From: Acholeplasmatales bacterium
GTDB taxonomy: Bacteria; Bacillota_I; Bacilli_A; Acholeplasmatales; Anaeroplasmataceae
NCBI GenBank assembly: GCA_017441525.1
Contig: JAFRXJ010000027.1
Span: 1-64,000 of the forward strand
Direction: 5' to 3'
DNA length: 64,000 nt
The notes under the pieces are model-generated. The model ran no database searches, was not told the origin of the DNA, and saw nothing but the letters and a program-made list of their open reading frames with translations. This document shows, piece after piece, positions 44,667 through 54,917 of this stretch. The position numbers and the translations under genes are program-made. The first letter of the stretch is position 1, and each line of letters begins with the position of its first letter.

Positions 44667-46710
44667 GTTCAAATGCTCCTGTATATAATTGATAATAAAC
44701 ACCTTTTTGACTAATTAAATCATCATGGTCTCCTCTTTCAATTATAGAACCATGATCTAATACCATAATAGCATTACTATTTTGAACTGTAGATAATCTA
44801 TGAGCAATAACAAATACAGTTCTTCCCTTCATAAGTGAATCCATACCACTTTCAACTAATGCTTCAGTTCTTGTATCAATTGAAGATGTTGCTTCATCTA
44901 GAATCATAACTGGAGTATCTGCAAGCTCAGCTCTAGCAATTGATAATAATTGTCTTTGACCTTGAGATAATTGACTACCATTTCCAGTTAATCTTGTATC
45001 AAATCCTTCAGGTAATCTTGTAATGAAATCATAAGCATTAGCTGTCTTAGCTGCTTCCATTACTTCTTCATCAGTTGCATCTAACCTACCATATCTAATA
45101 TTTTCCATTACTGTGCCAGTAAATAGATTAGTATCTTGTAATACTATACCAATACTTCTTCTTAAATCATCTTTCTTAATCTTATTAATATTAATTCCAT
45201 CATATCTAATCTTACCATCAGCGATATCATAGAATCTATTAATTAGATTTGTAATAGTAGTTTTACCTGCACCTGTTGCACCTACAAAGGCAATCTTTTG
45301 ACCTGGCTTAGCATAAATATTTACATTGTGTAATACTATCTTATCAGGGAAATAACCAAAATCAACATCATATAGTCTAATATCACCTTTTAATTCTGTA
45401 TAAGTGATAGTTCCATCAGAATGTGGATGCTTCCAAGCCCATTTACCAGTCTTTTCATCTGATTCAGTAATATTTCCGTTCTCATCAATTGTTGCGTTAA
45501 CTAATGTTACATATCCATTATCTTCTTCAGGCTTTTGATCTAATAATTCAAATATTCTATCAGCACCTGCAAGACCCATAACAACAGCATTTAATTGCAT
45601 TGATACCTGGTTAAATGAATTTGCAAATTGTCTTGCCATACCTAAATATGCAACAGCTATACCTATAGTTAGAGTTACACCCATTTCAGGTGAAGCAGGA
45701 AGTAATGTAAAGAATGTCTTTTCAGCGTTACCAAAGCCTCTTAATGAGAAATTATATACATTATTAACTACTAATACTACACCTAAAATTGCGACGATAA
45801 CATATAATATATTTCCGATATTATGAATGATTGGAGCTAATATGTTAGCATAAGCATTAGCTTTATATGCATCATCATTTAATTGATCATTTAATACATT
45901 AAAGTCTGCTTTAGATTTTTCTTCATGATTAAATACTTTAACTACCTTTTGACCATTCATCATTTCTTCAATAAAGCCTTCGGCCATCGCAATTGATTTT
46001 TGTTGTTTAATGAAATATTTAGCAGAACCTCCACCAACTTTCTTTGTAACAAAGAAAATGAATATAACAGCTACTATTACAGCTAGAGTTAACCATAAAC
46101 TATAATACATCATTACGCAGAAAAGTAATGATACAGTAATCATTGTTTGAACAAATTGTGGAATACTCTGAGATATCAATTGTCTTATAGCATCAACATC
46201 ATTTGTATATGTTGACATTATTTCACCATGAGGATTTCTATCGAAATATGAAATAGGAAGCTTTTCCATCTTCTTAAACATATCCATTCTCATTCTATAT
46301 AAGAATCCTTGAGTTACAGTACAAATTAATTGATTATATAGGGTTGTTGCTGTAATTGATGCTAAATAAACACATCCTAAAGCAATAGATAAACCAATTA
46401 ATTTTTCCTTGATTGCATCAAAACCAACATTTTGAACTTGAGATGCAAAATCATTAATCTTGTATAAGCCATCAACTACTTCTCCATGTACTACATTTTG
46501 TTCAATTCCTTCATACATTAAATTAATGAATTGAGGCATAAATATTGATGCAGATATTGCACCTACTGCTGCAATAACTAAACAGATACAAATAATTGTA
46601 AATCTTACAGGATAAGTTTTAAATACATATCCTAATAATCTTTTTAATGTTTGTTTTTTATTAAAATTTCTTTTTGAAGGTTTAACATTAATTCTTGGCA
46701 TTTGCTTCAC
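44659..46710 (-). CDS. ABC exporter, second half-transporter (permease + ATPase)
   Basis: 683 residues. Six-helix exporter domain, then an ATPase with Walker A FVGATGAGKTT, signature LSQGQRQLLSIARA and Walker B VMILDEATSSID. A linker of about 50 residues between the two domains (ending GTITYTELKG) is seen in the larger partner of many Firmicutes heterodimeric exporters. It overlaps the first ABC gene by 23 bases. Both follow a MarR gene, suggesting drug or peptide efflux; the substrate is unknown. Confidence 0.94.
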   Translation of the reverse strand: MKQMPRINVKPSKRNFNKKQTLKRLLGYVFKTYPVRFTIICICLVIAAVGAISASIFMPQFINLMYEGIEQNVVHGEVVDGLYKINDFASQVQNVGFDAIKEKLIGLSIALGCVYLASITATTLYNQLICTVTQGFLYRMRMDMFKKMEKLPISYFDRNPHGEIMSTYTNDVDAIRQLISQSIPQFVQTMITVSLLFCVMMYYSLWLTLAVIVAVIFIFFVTKKVGGGSAKYFIKQQKSIAMAEGFIEEMMNGQKVVKVFNHEEKSKADFNVLNDQLNDDAYKANAYANILAPIIHNIGNILYVIVAILGVVLVVNNVYNFSLRGFGNAEKTFFTLLPASPEMGVTLTIGIAVAYLGMARQFANSFNQVSMQLNAVVMGLAGADRIFELLDQKPEEDNGYVTLVNATIDENGNITESDEKTGKWAWKHPHSDGTITYTELKGDIRLYDVDFGYFPDKIVLHNVNIYAKPGQKIAFVGATGAGKTTITNLINRFYDIADGKIRYDGININKIKKDDLRRSIGIVLQDTNLFTGTVMENIRYGRLDATDEEVMEAAKTANAYDFITRLPEGFDTRLTGNGSQLSQGQRQLLSIARAELADTPVMILDEATSSIDTRTEALVESGMDSLMKGRTVFVIAHRLSTVQNSNAIMVLDHGSIIERGDHDDLISQKGVYYQLYTGAFELE

Positions 46711-48481
46711 CTCCAGATACTCTATTTTGTGAATAATAAATTTCTTGATAAATCTTATTATTCTTTAATAATTCATTATGCGTACCACTAGCTTCTATTC
46801 TTCCGTTATCCATGATTATGATTAAATCAGATTCTTGAATTGAAGCAATTCTTTGAGCAATTATTATCTTAGTTGTTTCAGGAATAAATTCCTTAAATCC
46901 CTTTCTAATAATTGAATCTGTCTTAGTATCAACGGCTGATGTAGAATCATCTAAGATTAAAATCTTAGGATTTTTAAGTAGGGCTCTTGCGATACATAAT
47001 CTTTGTTTTTGTCCACCAGATACATTTGTACCACCTTGTGTGATTTCTGTATCATATTTTTCAGTGAAAGATTCAATGAATTCATCAGCACATGCTAGTT
47101 TACATGCATGCTTAATTTCTTCATCAGTTGCATCTTCTTTTCCCCATCTTAAATTATCTTTAATAGTACCTTTAAATAATAAATTCTTTTGTAAAACAAC
47201 TGATACATTATCTCTTAATGTAACTAAATCATATTTTCTAACATCAATACCACCAACATAAACAGCACCTTCTGTTACATCATATAATCTTGATATTAGA
47301 TTAACAAATGTTGTTTTAGATGAACCTGTAGATCCTAAAACACCTACAGTCATACCACTTTTTATTTCAATATTAATATCTCTTAAAGAATACATTTCTG
47401 CAGAAAGTGAATATTTAAATGATACATTATCAAATTTAATACTTCCATCTTTGATTTCCATAACAGGATTTTCAGGATTTACTAAGCTTGATTTTTCATC
47501 TAATACTTCAACTATTCTCTTTGCAGATTCAATAGCCATAACAATCATAACGATAACCATTGAAAACATCATTAATGCCATTAAAGCTTGGAAACCATAT
47601 GTTGTTAATGATTGGAATTGACCAACTGTAACAGAGTTAAAGAAATATACCTTATTTCCATCTTCATTCAATCCTAAATATGCTGAATTTTTAACAATTA
47701 GAATTGAGCCTACTACTAATAAAGATAACATTAATGCATTAACAGATAACTGCATTACAGGGCCATTTAAGGCAATAATTCTTTCAGCTCTTGTAAAATC
47801 TGTCTTTAATTTGCCAGCAGCCTTATCAAATTTCTTTATTTCGTGTTCTTCTCTAACAAATGATTTTACTACTCTAATACCATCAATATTTTCCTTTATA
47901 GAATCATTTAAGGCATCATATTCTTTGAAGATTCTTCTAAAAATCTTCATAGCAAATATCATTATTAATATTAAAGCGATAGCTAAGAATGGAATTAGTA
48001 TAGTAAATATCCAAGCAAGCTCTGGACATATAATAAATGACATTATAGCTGAAAATATTAGCATTAATGGTGATCTAATCGCAGTTCTTATAACCATCAT
48101 ATATGCATTTTGAACATTTGTAACATCTGTTGTCATTCTTGTAACTAAGCTTGATGCCTGGAATTTATCAATATTAGCGAATGAAAACTTAGTAATATTT
48201 TCATACATATCTTTTCTTAAATTTTTGGCAAAGCCAGCACTAGCCTTTGCGCAAAACATACCAGCTAAACCACCAAATACTAATGAGGCAATAGCCATTA
48301 CAACTAAAATGATAGATAATTTTGTTATTTCAGCACTATTAGTATTATTCATTTGATCAACTAATTTTGCAGTAACGAAAGGAAGAGCACATTCCATAAA
48401 CACTTCACATACAATGAATATAATAGATAAAATACTTGGAGTTTTATATTCTCTTATGCTTTTAAGTAACTTTCTAATCAT
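46688..48481 (-). CDS. ABC exporter, first half-transporter (permease + ATPase)
   Basis: 597 residues. Exporter-type membrane domain with the RMTTDVTNVQNAYM coupling region, ATPase with a Walker A of GSTGSSKTT, signature VSGGQKQRLCIARA, and Walker B ILILDDSTSAVD. In this subunit Asp replaces the usual catalytic Glu after the Walker B Asp (LDDS), so its site is probably degenerate; the partner has the normal Glu (LDEA). That asymmetry is typical of heterodimeric exporters. It overlaps marR by 4 bases. Confidence 0.94.
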   Translation of the reverse strand: MIRKLLKSIREYKTPSILSIIFIVCEVFMECALPFVTAKLVDQMNNTNSAEITKLSIILVVMAIASLVFGGLAGMFCAKASAGFAKNLRKDMYENITKFSFANIDKFQASSLVTRMTTDVTNVQNAYMMVIRTAIRSPLMLIFSAIMSFIICPELAWIFTILIPFLAIALILIMIFAMKIFRRIFKEYDALNDSIKENIDGIRVVKSFVREEHEIKKFDKAAGKLKTDFTRAERIIALNGPVMQLSVNALMLSLLVVGSILIVKNSAYLGLNEDGNKVYFFNSVTVGQFQSLTTYGFQALMALMMFSMVIVMIVMAIESAKRIVEVLDEKSSLVNPENPVMEIKDGSIKFDNVSFKYSLSAEMYSLRDINIEIKSGMTVGVLGSTGSSKTTFVNLISRLYDVTEGAVYVGGIDVRKYDLVTLRDNVSVVLQKNLLFKGTIKDNLRWGKEDATDEEIKHACKLACADEFIESFTEKYDTEITQGGTNVSGGQKQRLCIARALLKNPKILILDDSTSAVDTKTDSIIRKGFKEFIPETTKIIIAQRIASIQESDLIIIMDNGRIEASGTHNELLKNNKIYQEIYYSQNRVSGGEANAKN

Positions 48482-48918
48482 TTTATCATCCCCTTCTCTA
48501 AATTATTTTCCATACAATCTAATACCTTAAAGAATATATCTAATTCTTCTTCAGATATATTATTAGTTAATTGTTTTTCAAATTGATTTAAATCATTTAT
48601 AACATCTTTAGCTAATTCTTTCGCAAGATCTGTTAAAACTAATTTTTTAAGTCTTGCATCATTATCTACTTTTTCTCTAATGATTATATTTTTCTTTTCC
48701 ATTAAAGAAATAATATTAGACGCAGTTGATCTTGTAATACCAAATTCTTTTTCAATATCCTTTTGATATACATCAGTTTTAGAATTATAAATATAAACAA
48801 TAATAAAACAATTAGTACCAGATAAATTTTCTAATCTTTTAATTGATTCTAAATTATCAATTACTCTTTTAATTTTTGTAGAAACACATTTAATTCTTTT
48901 ACCGATTTTTTTTGCCAT
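48478..48918 (-). CDS. MarR family regulator of the ABC exporter
   Basis: 146 residues, winged helix: YQKDIEKEFGITRSTASNIISLMEKK is the recognition region (shown by its parts) and the wing has KVDNDARLKKLVLT. It probably represses its own operon and responds to a compound the exporter removes. Start 48918 has GGAGGT 5 bases upstream; the longer frame to 48960 would cover the operator and lacks an SD. Confidence 0.9.
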   Translation of the reverse strand: MAKKIGKRIKCVSTKIKRVIDNLESIKRLENLSGTNCFIIVYIYNSKTDVYQKDIEKEFGITRSTASNIISLMEKKNIIIREKVDNDARLKKLVLTDLAKELAKDVINDLNQFEKQLTNNISEEELDIFFKVLDCMENNLEKGMIK

Positions 48919-48934
48919 GTTTACCTCCAAAAAT

Positions 48935-48977
48935 TGTTTTATATCAAACATTATAATCATTTTATTTTTATTGTCAA
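48935..48977 (-). promoter_or_regulatory. marR-ABC promoter and MarR-type operator
   Basis: TTGACA (48977-48972), 16 bp, TATAAT (48955-48950) on the minus strand. An inverted repeat TGTTT-n6-AAACA (48935-48950) covers the end of the -10 and the start site, a fitting place for autorepression. Confidence 0.75.
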
Positions 48978-49029
48978 GAGTTTCACATGATTAAACATAT
49001 TTTTATTAAAAAATAAAAAAAGAAGAGTG

Positions 49030-49566
49030 CTACTTAACTAGCTTGATCTTCTTCTTTGTTGTTGTAATGTTTTTTCTAAAGAATTCTTCCATTTTTTCAG
49101 ATTCAAATCCTGATTTTAAGACATAAATAGAATCTGATTCATTAAATATTATTTCATATCCATCATTATATTCATAAATACCTTTTAGATACATATATGA
49201 ATACTTTAAATTCTTATTTTTTTCACCTATTTTAGCTTCTATAGAAACACTATTTTCTTTAAAAGTAAAATTATATAAAATACCAGTTTTAATTATCTCT
49301 GGATTATTCTTTTCAACTCTTTTTCTCATCATCTTTAGATCAACTATAACATAGATGACAAAGGCTACACCTATTGCTGAAATAACAGCTCCCATTGTAA
49401 TAACATTTGCTTCTTTTATAATTAATCCTATTACTAAAGATAAAATACCTATTACGAATATAACTAAAACATATAAATATTTCTTTCTTTGATCTCTTGA
49501 TGCTGATTTTAAAAGAATCTCTGTAGTTTTTTCTCCAGATAACTCAGTTCTATTTTTTACAACCAT
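49030..49566 (-). CDS. Two-helix membrane protein, YcxB-like C-terminus
   Basis: 178 residues: two adjacent helices (about 30-75), then a cytosolic beta-rich region NFTFKENSVSIEAKIGEK ... YSYMYLKGIYEY ... SDSIYVLKSGF, which resembles YcxB-like proteins. Function unknown. 13 bases after the PPOX-family gene. Confidence 0.65.
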   Translation of the reverse strand: MVVKNRTELSGEKTTEILLKSASRDQRKKYLYVLVIFVIGILSLVIGLIIKEANVITMGAVISAIGVAFVIYVIVDLKMMRKRVEKNNPEIIKTGILYNFTFKENSVSIEAKIGEKNKNLKYSYMYLKGIYEYNDGYEIIFNESDSIYVLKSGFESEKMEEFFRKNITTTKKKIKLVK

Positions 49567-49579
49567 AATATCTCCCTAA

Positions 49580-49984
49580 TTATATTTCAAACGACTCAGA
49601 TGGTGCAGTAAATGATGAGAATGTAGCTGTTGCATTCTTAAAATATAACATTTGCATATTACCATCATCTTCATTATACATGCCTCTTAAAGAAGGCATC
49701 TTTTCTAACATAAGTGTCTTAATTTCTCTATTTTTATCTTCAACTAGTTCTCCACTTACTCTTAACCATTTTCCATCCTTAAAAGCACAAATTTCTGCCT
49801 TAGGATTATTAGCTAATTGATGTGAAACAGGTTTAATTTTTCCAGTTTGAATAAATAATTTATTATTATAAACAATTGCAGTACCAAATGGTCTTACTCT
49901 AGGTTGATCACCTTCTACTGTTGCTAGATAATAAACTTGAGTTTCATCTAAAAATGATAATATTCTTTCTAAATTCTTATTCAT
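49580..49984 (-). CDS. Pyridoxamine 5'-phosphate oxidase family protein
   Basis: 134 residues, split-barrel flavin-binding fold: QVYYLATVEGDQPRVRPFG, KLFIQTGKIKPVSHQL, PKAEICAF, WLRVSGEL. Too short for authentic PdxH; more likely an FMN- or F420-type oxidoreductase or heme-related protein of unknown substrate. Start at 49984 with GAGGTGAG; the longer frame would run into the tRNA gene. Confidence 0.85.
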   Translation of the reverse strand: MNKNLERILSFLDETQVYYLATVEGDQPRVRPFGTAIVYNNKLFIQTGKIKPVSHQLANNPKAEICAFKDGKWLRVSGELVEDKNREIKTLMLEKMPSLRGMYNEDDGNMQMLYFKNATATFSSFTAPSESFEI

Positions 49985-50009
49985 AAATCTCACCTCTAGT
50001 TCTTTTTTA

Positions 50010-50084
50010 TGGCAGCAGCTACAGGATTCGAACCTGTGCATACCGGGGTCAGAGTCCGGGGCCTTACCGCTTGGCTAAGCTGCT
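50010..50084 (-). tRNA. tRNA-Gln (CTG anticodon), CCA encoded
   Basis: 75 bases on the minus strand: acceptor AGCAGCT/AGCTGCT, D-arm with GCCAAGCGGTAAGGC, anticodon loop CTCTGAC (CTG, reads CAG), T-arm with GGTTCGAATCC, discriminator G and encoded CCA. One oddity: the last anticodon-stem pair is A-C (position 31-39). No promoter between it and the eno hairpin 2 bases upstream, so it is probably made by read-through from eno. Confidence 0.93.
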
Positions 50085-50086
50085 AT

Positions 50087-50109
50087 AAAAAGGGCCATAG
50101 GCCCTTTCA
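50087..50109 (-). terminator. eno terminator or attenuator hairpin
   Basis: AAAGGGCC-TAT-GGCCCTTT on the minus strand with a short T tail (about 5, partly in the stem), directly before tRNA-Gln. The weak tail may allow read-through. Confidence 0.65.
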
Positions 50110-50124
50110 TGTTTTTTTATTTAA

Positions 50125-51456
<1,332 letters not shown>

Positions 51457-51478
51457 TTATGTTTTTAAAACCGAGTTA

Positions 51479-51544
51479 ATTATACTATATAATTAATAAA
51501 ATATACAAAAATATTTAATATTAAAGAAATTGAAAACGTTTTAT
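51479..51544 (-). promoter_or_regulatory. eno promoter with an upstream cre-like sequence
   Basis: TTGTAT (51508-51503), 18 bp, TATAAT (51484-51479) on the minus strand. TGAAAACGTTTTAT at 51531-51544 matches 12 of 14 positions of the cre consensus, about 23 bp upstream of the -35, where CcpA can activate. The match is imperfect. Confidence 0.5.
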
Positions 51545-51547
51545 AAT

Positions 51548-52042
51548 TTATCTTCTATTACCTTTAGCAATTCTATAAACTGCAATGAAAGCTAATATGT
51601 AGAAAAGAATGTTTAATATTAAATATAATAAATAACCTACATTAAATCCTTGATTAATCATTACAAATAAATATTTGATTGGTAATAATAATATATTTAA
51701 ATATGTATTTGGATTAGATAAAACAGAACCTATATTTTCAATTCCATATATACCAACATAAAATGATAATTGGGAAATAATTAAAGCTAAAACAAAGAAT
51801 CCCAGTGCTAATACTGGATATAAAATATGATATTCTTCATATCCTTTTTTAACAGAAAATCCAATTATTAAAGAATTTAATAATAAACTAAAAGATATTC
51901 CAAGACCAAATAAATTAGCTAAGGTTGCATCAATTAAGCCTGTTAATATTCCACCTAGAATTGTGGCAGTTAAACCAAATATAATTACTGTTCTAACATC
52001 ATTTTTATATATAGGTTGTCTCCAATTATTTTTGTTAAACAT
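51548..52042 (-). CDS. Small multi-pass membrane protein of unknown function
   Basis: 164 residues, about four hydrophobic helices, basic C-terminus (RIAKGNRR). Not recognised. It follows ribU, with its SD (GGTGA) inside the 3' arm of a terminator-like hairpin, so translation may be repressed by that hairpin. Confidence 0.65.
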   Translation of the reverse strand: MFNKNNWRQPIYKNDVRTVIIFGLTATILGGILTGLIDATLANLFGLGISFSLLLNSLIIGFSVKKGYEEYHILYPVLALGFFVLALIISQLSFYVGIYGIENIGSVLSNPNTYLNILLLPIKYLFVMINQGFNVGYLLYLILNILFYILAFIAVYRIAKGNRR

Positions 52043-52079
52043 AAAAAAATCACCAAATATATTTTAATATATTTGATGA
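52043..52079 (-). terminator. Terminator after ribU that also hides the next gene's SD
   Basis: 13 bp stem TCATCAAATATAT/ATATATTTGGTGA (one G-U), loop TAAA, T7 tail on the minus strand; the ATG of the next gene directly follows the T run. Confidence 0.85.
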
Positions 52080-52094
52080 CTTAATACAAGTTAA

Positions 52095-53045
52095 TTATTC
52101 AATTGCTTCAGTTAGTTCTTCTGGCTCATCTTCAATAGATACATTTTCATCTCTATCATAATCACCAACAAAATGAACTATTAATGATTTTAATCTCTTA
52201 TATAAAATCATAGTAATCGCGAATACTAATACATATCTAAATAGATTAAATGGTAGTACACCAACAAATAAATAATAGACCATGAAATTAGAATCAGTTA
52301 CGATATGTTGACCACCTAAAATTTTATCCATTGTTGAAGTTAAGGCTACTTGTGGGAAGCCTGCAATTTCTTTATAAGCTGGTATTAATATTAACCAGTT
52401 AGCAACCATTGCCATAACTGTGGCTGAAGCCATACCAATCGCAAGTGCACAAAGTGCTCCTTTAATTGTTCTATGCTTCTTATAAATGAATCCTGCGACA
52501 AAGCATAATGTTAAACCAATTAAAACATCGGCTAATTCTCCTACTCCTACTGTAGATGTACCAGGTAGCTTACAAAAAAATCTAACAATAATTGTTAAAG
52601 CACCTGAGAATGGTCCATACATAAATGTTACAAATAACGCAGGAACATCTGAAAATTGGATATCTAGCCAAGATGGGAAAATTGGTAAATTAAATTTTGC
52701 AAAATAATATAAGATTACTGATAATGCGCTAAATATTGCGATTACAGCCATTTGCTTAATTGTCATTTTCTTCAAATTTAATTTAATTTGTAAGAATGAA
52801 TATAAATATCCAAATGATAATAAAAATATTGCTGCTCCACCGATTTCTAATAGATAAATATACCATCCTGGTTGATATTTAGCTTTAGGATTATCAAGTG
52901 GTGGAACAAATGAATCTCTCATAGATTTATTCATTACAAATCCTGTGATAATAAGTCCTAATCCTACTAACAATACAATTATAAATAGGATTAGATATAA
53001 TGTGCCCTTTTTTGAAGTCTGGACTGACTTTACTGAATTTTCCAT
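52095..53045 (-). CDS. ribU: Riboflavin ECF transporter S component, extended
   Basis: 316 residues. The core (about 95-290) matches RibU: IQFSDVPALFVTFMYGPFSG, then GVGELADVLIGL and the conserved C-terminal helices. It binds riboflavin in the membrane and works with an ECF energizing module (not in the window). RibU is normally about 190-210 residues; here an N-terminal extension of about 90 residues adds two helices and there is a Glu/Asp-rich C-terminal tail. It is controlled by the FMN riboswitch upstream. SD GAGGAGG. Confidence 0.92.
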   Translation of the reverse strand: MENSVKSVQTSKKGTLYLILFIIVLLVGLGLIITGFVMNKSMRDSFVPPLDNPKAKYQPGWYIYLLEIGGAAIFLLSFGYLYSFLQIKLNLKKMTIKQMAVIAIFSALSVILYYFAKFNLPIFPSWLDIQFSDVPALFVTFMYGPFSGALTIIVRFFCKLPGTSTVGVGELADVLIGLTLCFVAGFIYKKHRTIKGALCALAIGMASATVMAMVANWLILIPAYKEIAGFPQVALTSTMDKILGGQHIVTDSNFMVYYLFVGVLPFNLFRYVLVFAITMILYKRLKSLIVHFVGDYDRDENVSIEDEPEELTEAIE

Positions 53046-53091
53046 AAAAGTCCTCCTCGAAAATTATTAAATAATTTCCACGTACTTCATA

Positions 53092-53122
53092 AAAAATACC
53101 CCATTTTAGAATGGGGTTTTTA
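53092..53122 (-). terminator. Terminator of the FMN riboswitch
   Basis: CCCCATT-CTAA-AATGGGG followed by TATTTTTT on the minus strand, between the aptamer and ribU. Confidence 0.9.
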
Positions 53123-53136
53123 AAAGCTATATTTTA

Positions 53137-53251
53137 ATACATCTTCTCTCATCCAGACTTTACTGTCGGTATAGGAATTACACCTATTCATGCCAATAAG
53201 GCTCGCGGACTTTACCGCCGGTATGGAATTACACCAAACCCCGAAGTATAT
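53137..53251 (-). promoter_or_regulatory. FMN riboswitch (RFN element)
   Basis: Minus strand shows the RFN blocks in order: TTCGGGGTTTGGTGTAATTCC, ATACCGGCGGTAAAGTCCGCGAGC (given here in two parts by position), and CCGACAGTAAAGTCTGGATGAGAGAAG. High FMN should favour the terminator and lower riboflavin uptake. A TATAAT at 53277-53272 is the likely -10. Confidence 0.97.
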
Positions 53252-53311
53252 GAAAATTTATTTACATTGTGATTATAATACTAAATATAATATTAGTCTA
53301 TATATTTTTAA

Positions 53312-53339
53312 TAAAAAAATAAGGTTTTTAGCTAAACCT
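53312..53339 (-). terminator. gpmI terminator
   Basis: AGGTTT-n6-AAACCT with T7 on the minus strand. Confidence 0.75.
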
Positions 53340-53352
53340 CATCTTTAATATA

Positions 53353-54882
53353 TTATTTACTAATAATTAATGACTTAGAAGTCATATCTGCAGGTACTTC
53401 AATTTCTAATAAATCTAATAAAGTAGGACCTAAATCAGATAAGATACCATTTCTAATCTTAACATTTTTATCAGTAACTACAACTGGAACTGGGTTAGTT
53501 GTATGTGCTGTAAATGGTCTACCTTCTTCATCAGCAAGCTTTTCAGCATTACCATGGTCTGCAGTAATAATTGCAACACCACCAACTGAATCTAGGGCAG
53601 CAACAACCTTGCCAACACAAGTATCTACAGCTTCTACTGCCTTAACAGCTGAAGGAATAACACCTGTATGACCAACCATATCACAGTTAGCGAAATTTAA
53701 AATAATCATATCATATTTCTTAGATTCAATTGCAGCTACAACCTTATCACATACCTCATAAGCACTCATTTCAGGCTTTAAGTCATATGTAGCTACCTTT
53801 GGTGAATTAACTAGAATTCTATCAGCACCAGGAATATCTCTATCAGCACCACCATCAAAGAAGAATGTTACATGGGCATACTTCTCTGTTTCAGCGATAC
53901 GAAGTTGCTTTAATCCATTTCTAGATACGATATCACCAACTAAATTATCAAGCTTTTGTAGACCAAATGCTAATTCACCCTTAACTGTATCAGAATATTT
54001 CATCATAGATACAAATACAGTTGATTTAGGGCCTTTTGAAGTATCAAGTCTATAAGGCTTTTCTGGATTATAAATAATTCCTTCTGGATTAGAGAAAGAT
54101 GTAGAAATTTGAATTGCTCTATCTGGTCTGAAGTTTGCAAATACAATAGAATCTCCTTCTTCAACCATACCATTCTTATCAGAAACAAATGGAATAACGA
54201 ATTCATCTGTCTTACCATTTGCATAAGATGTTTCAATACCCTTGATTGGATCTTCAAAATATTCACCAGCACCAACAGTCATTGCATCATATGCCTTTTG
54301 GATACGATCATAATTCTTATCTCTATCCATTCCATAATATCTACCACCAACAGTTGCTACCTTAACATTACCATTATCGATAATCTTCTTTAAGAAACCA
54401 GCACCTGATGTTGGATCAGTATCTCTACCATCTAGGAATGCATGATAATATACATTTTTAATACCTTTAGATTGAGCTAGCTTTGAAATAGCTATAATAT
54501 GAGATGTATGTGAGTGTACACCACCATCACTACAAAGTCCAAAGATATGAAATTTCTTATTATTCTTAATTGCGTTATCAATTGCATTTAAAATTGCAGG
54601 ATTAGAATTGAATTCACCTGTTTTAATTGCATTATTGATTCTTGAAAGTGATTGCCAAACAATACGTCCAGCACCAATATTCATATGACCTACTTCTGAG
54701 TTACCCATTTGTCCTTCAGGTAAACCTACTGCTTCACCTGATGCATTTAATTGATGTGTATCAAAAGTAGCAAATATACGATCTAAGTTTGGCTTTTTAG
54801 CTAAGCTTACTGCATTTGTTGAAGATGCTTCGGCTAAACCATAACCATCCATTATTATTAAACATACTGGTCTTTTTTTCAT
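53353..54882 (-). CDS. gpmI: 2,3-bisphosphoglycerate-independent phosphoglycerate mutase
   Basis: 509 residues, alkaline-phosphatase fold. Metal Asp12 (IIMDGYG) and phospho-Ser62 (GQMGNSEVGHMN) are present; TADHGNAE gives the other metal ligands. It interconverts 3- and 2-phosphoglycerate with Mn2+. A TATAAT lies about 25 bases before the start. Confidence 0.97.
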   Translation of the reverse strand: MKKRPVCLIIMDGYGLAEASSTNAVSLAKKPNLDRIFATFDTHQLNASGEAVGLPEGQMGNSEVGHMNIGAGRIVWQSLSRINNAIKTGEFNSNPAILNAIDNAIKNNKKFHIFGLCSDGGVHSHTSHIIAISKLAQSKGIKNVYYHAFLDGRDTDPTSGAGFLKKIIDNGNVKVATVGGRYYGMDRDKNYDRIQKAYDAMTVGAGEYFEDPIKGIETSYANGKTDEFVIPFVSDKNGMVEEGDSIVFANFRPDRAIQISTSFSNPEGIIYNPEKPYRLDTSKGPKSTVFVSMMKYSDTVKGELAFGLQKLDNLVGDIVSRNGLKQLRIAETEKYAHVTFFFDGGADRDIPGADRILVNSPKVATYDLKPEMSAYEVCDKVVAAIESKKYDMIILNFANCDMVGHTGVIPSAVKAVEAVDTCVGKVVAALDSVGGVAIITADHGNAEKLADEEGRPFTAHTTNPVPVVVTDKNVKIRNGILSDLGPTLLDLLEIEVPADMTSKSLIISK

Positions 54883-54917
54883 TATTATTTACCTCGCCTT
54901 ATGTATTATAATCTTTT

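Noticed and set aside
44659-46710. Insert between ABC domains as a novel fusion
   Set aside because: The 50-residue linker is common in the larger subunit of heterodimeric Firmicutes exporters.
49985-50041. N-terminal extension of the PPOX-family protein
   Set aside because: It would overlap the tRNA 3' end, and a good SD points to 49984.
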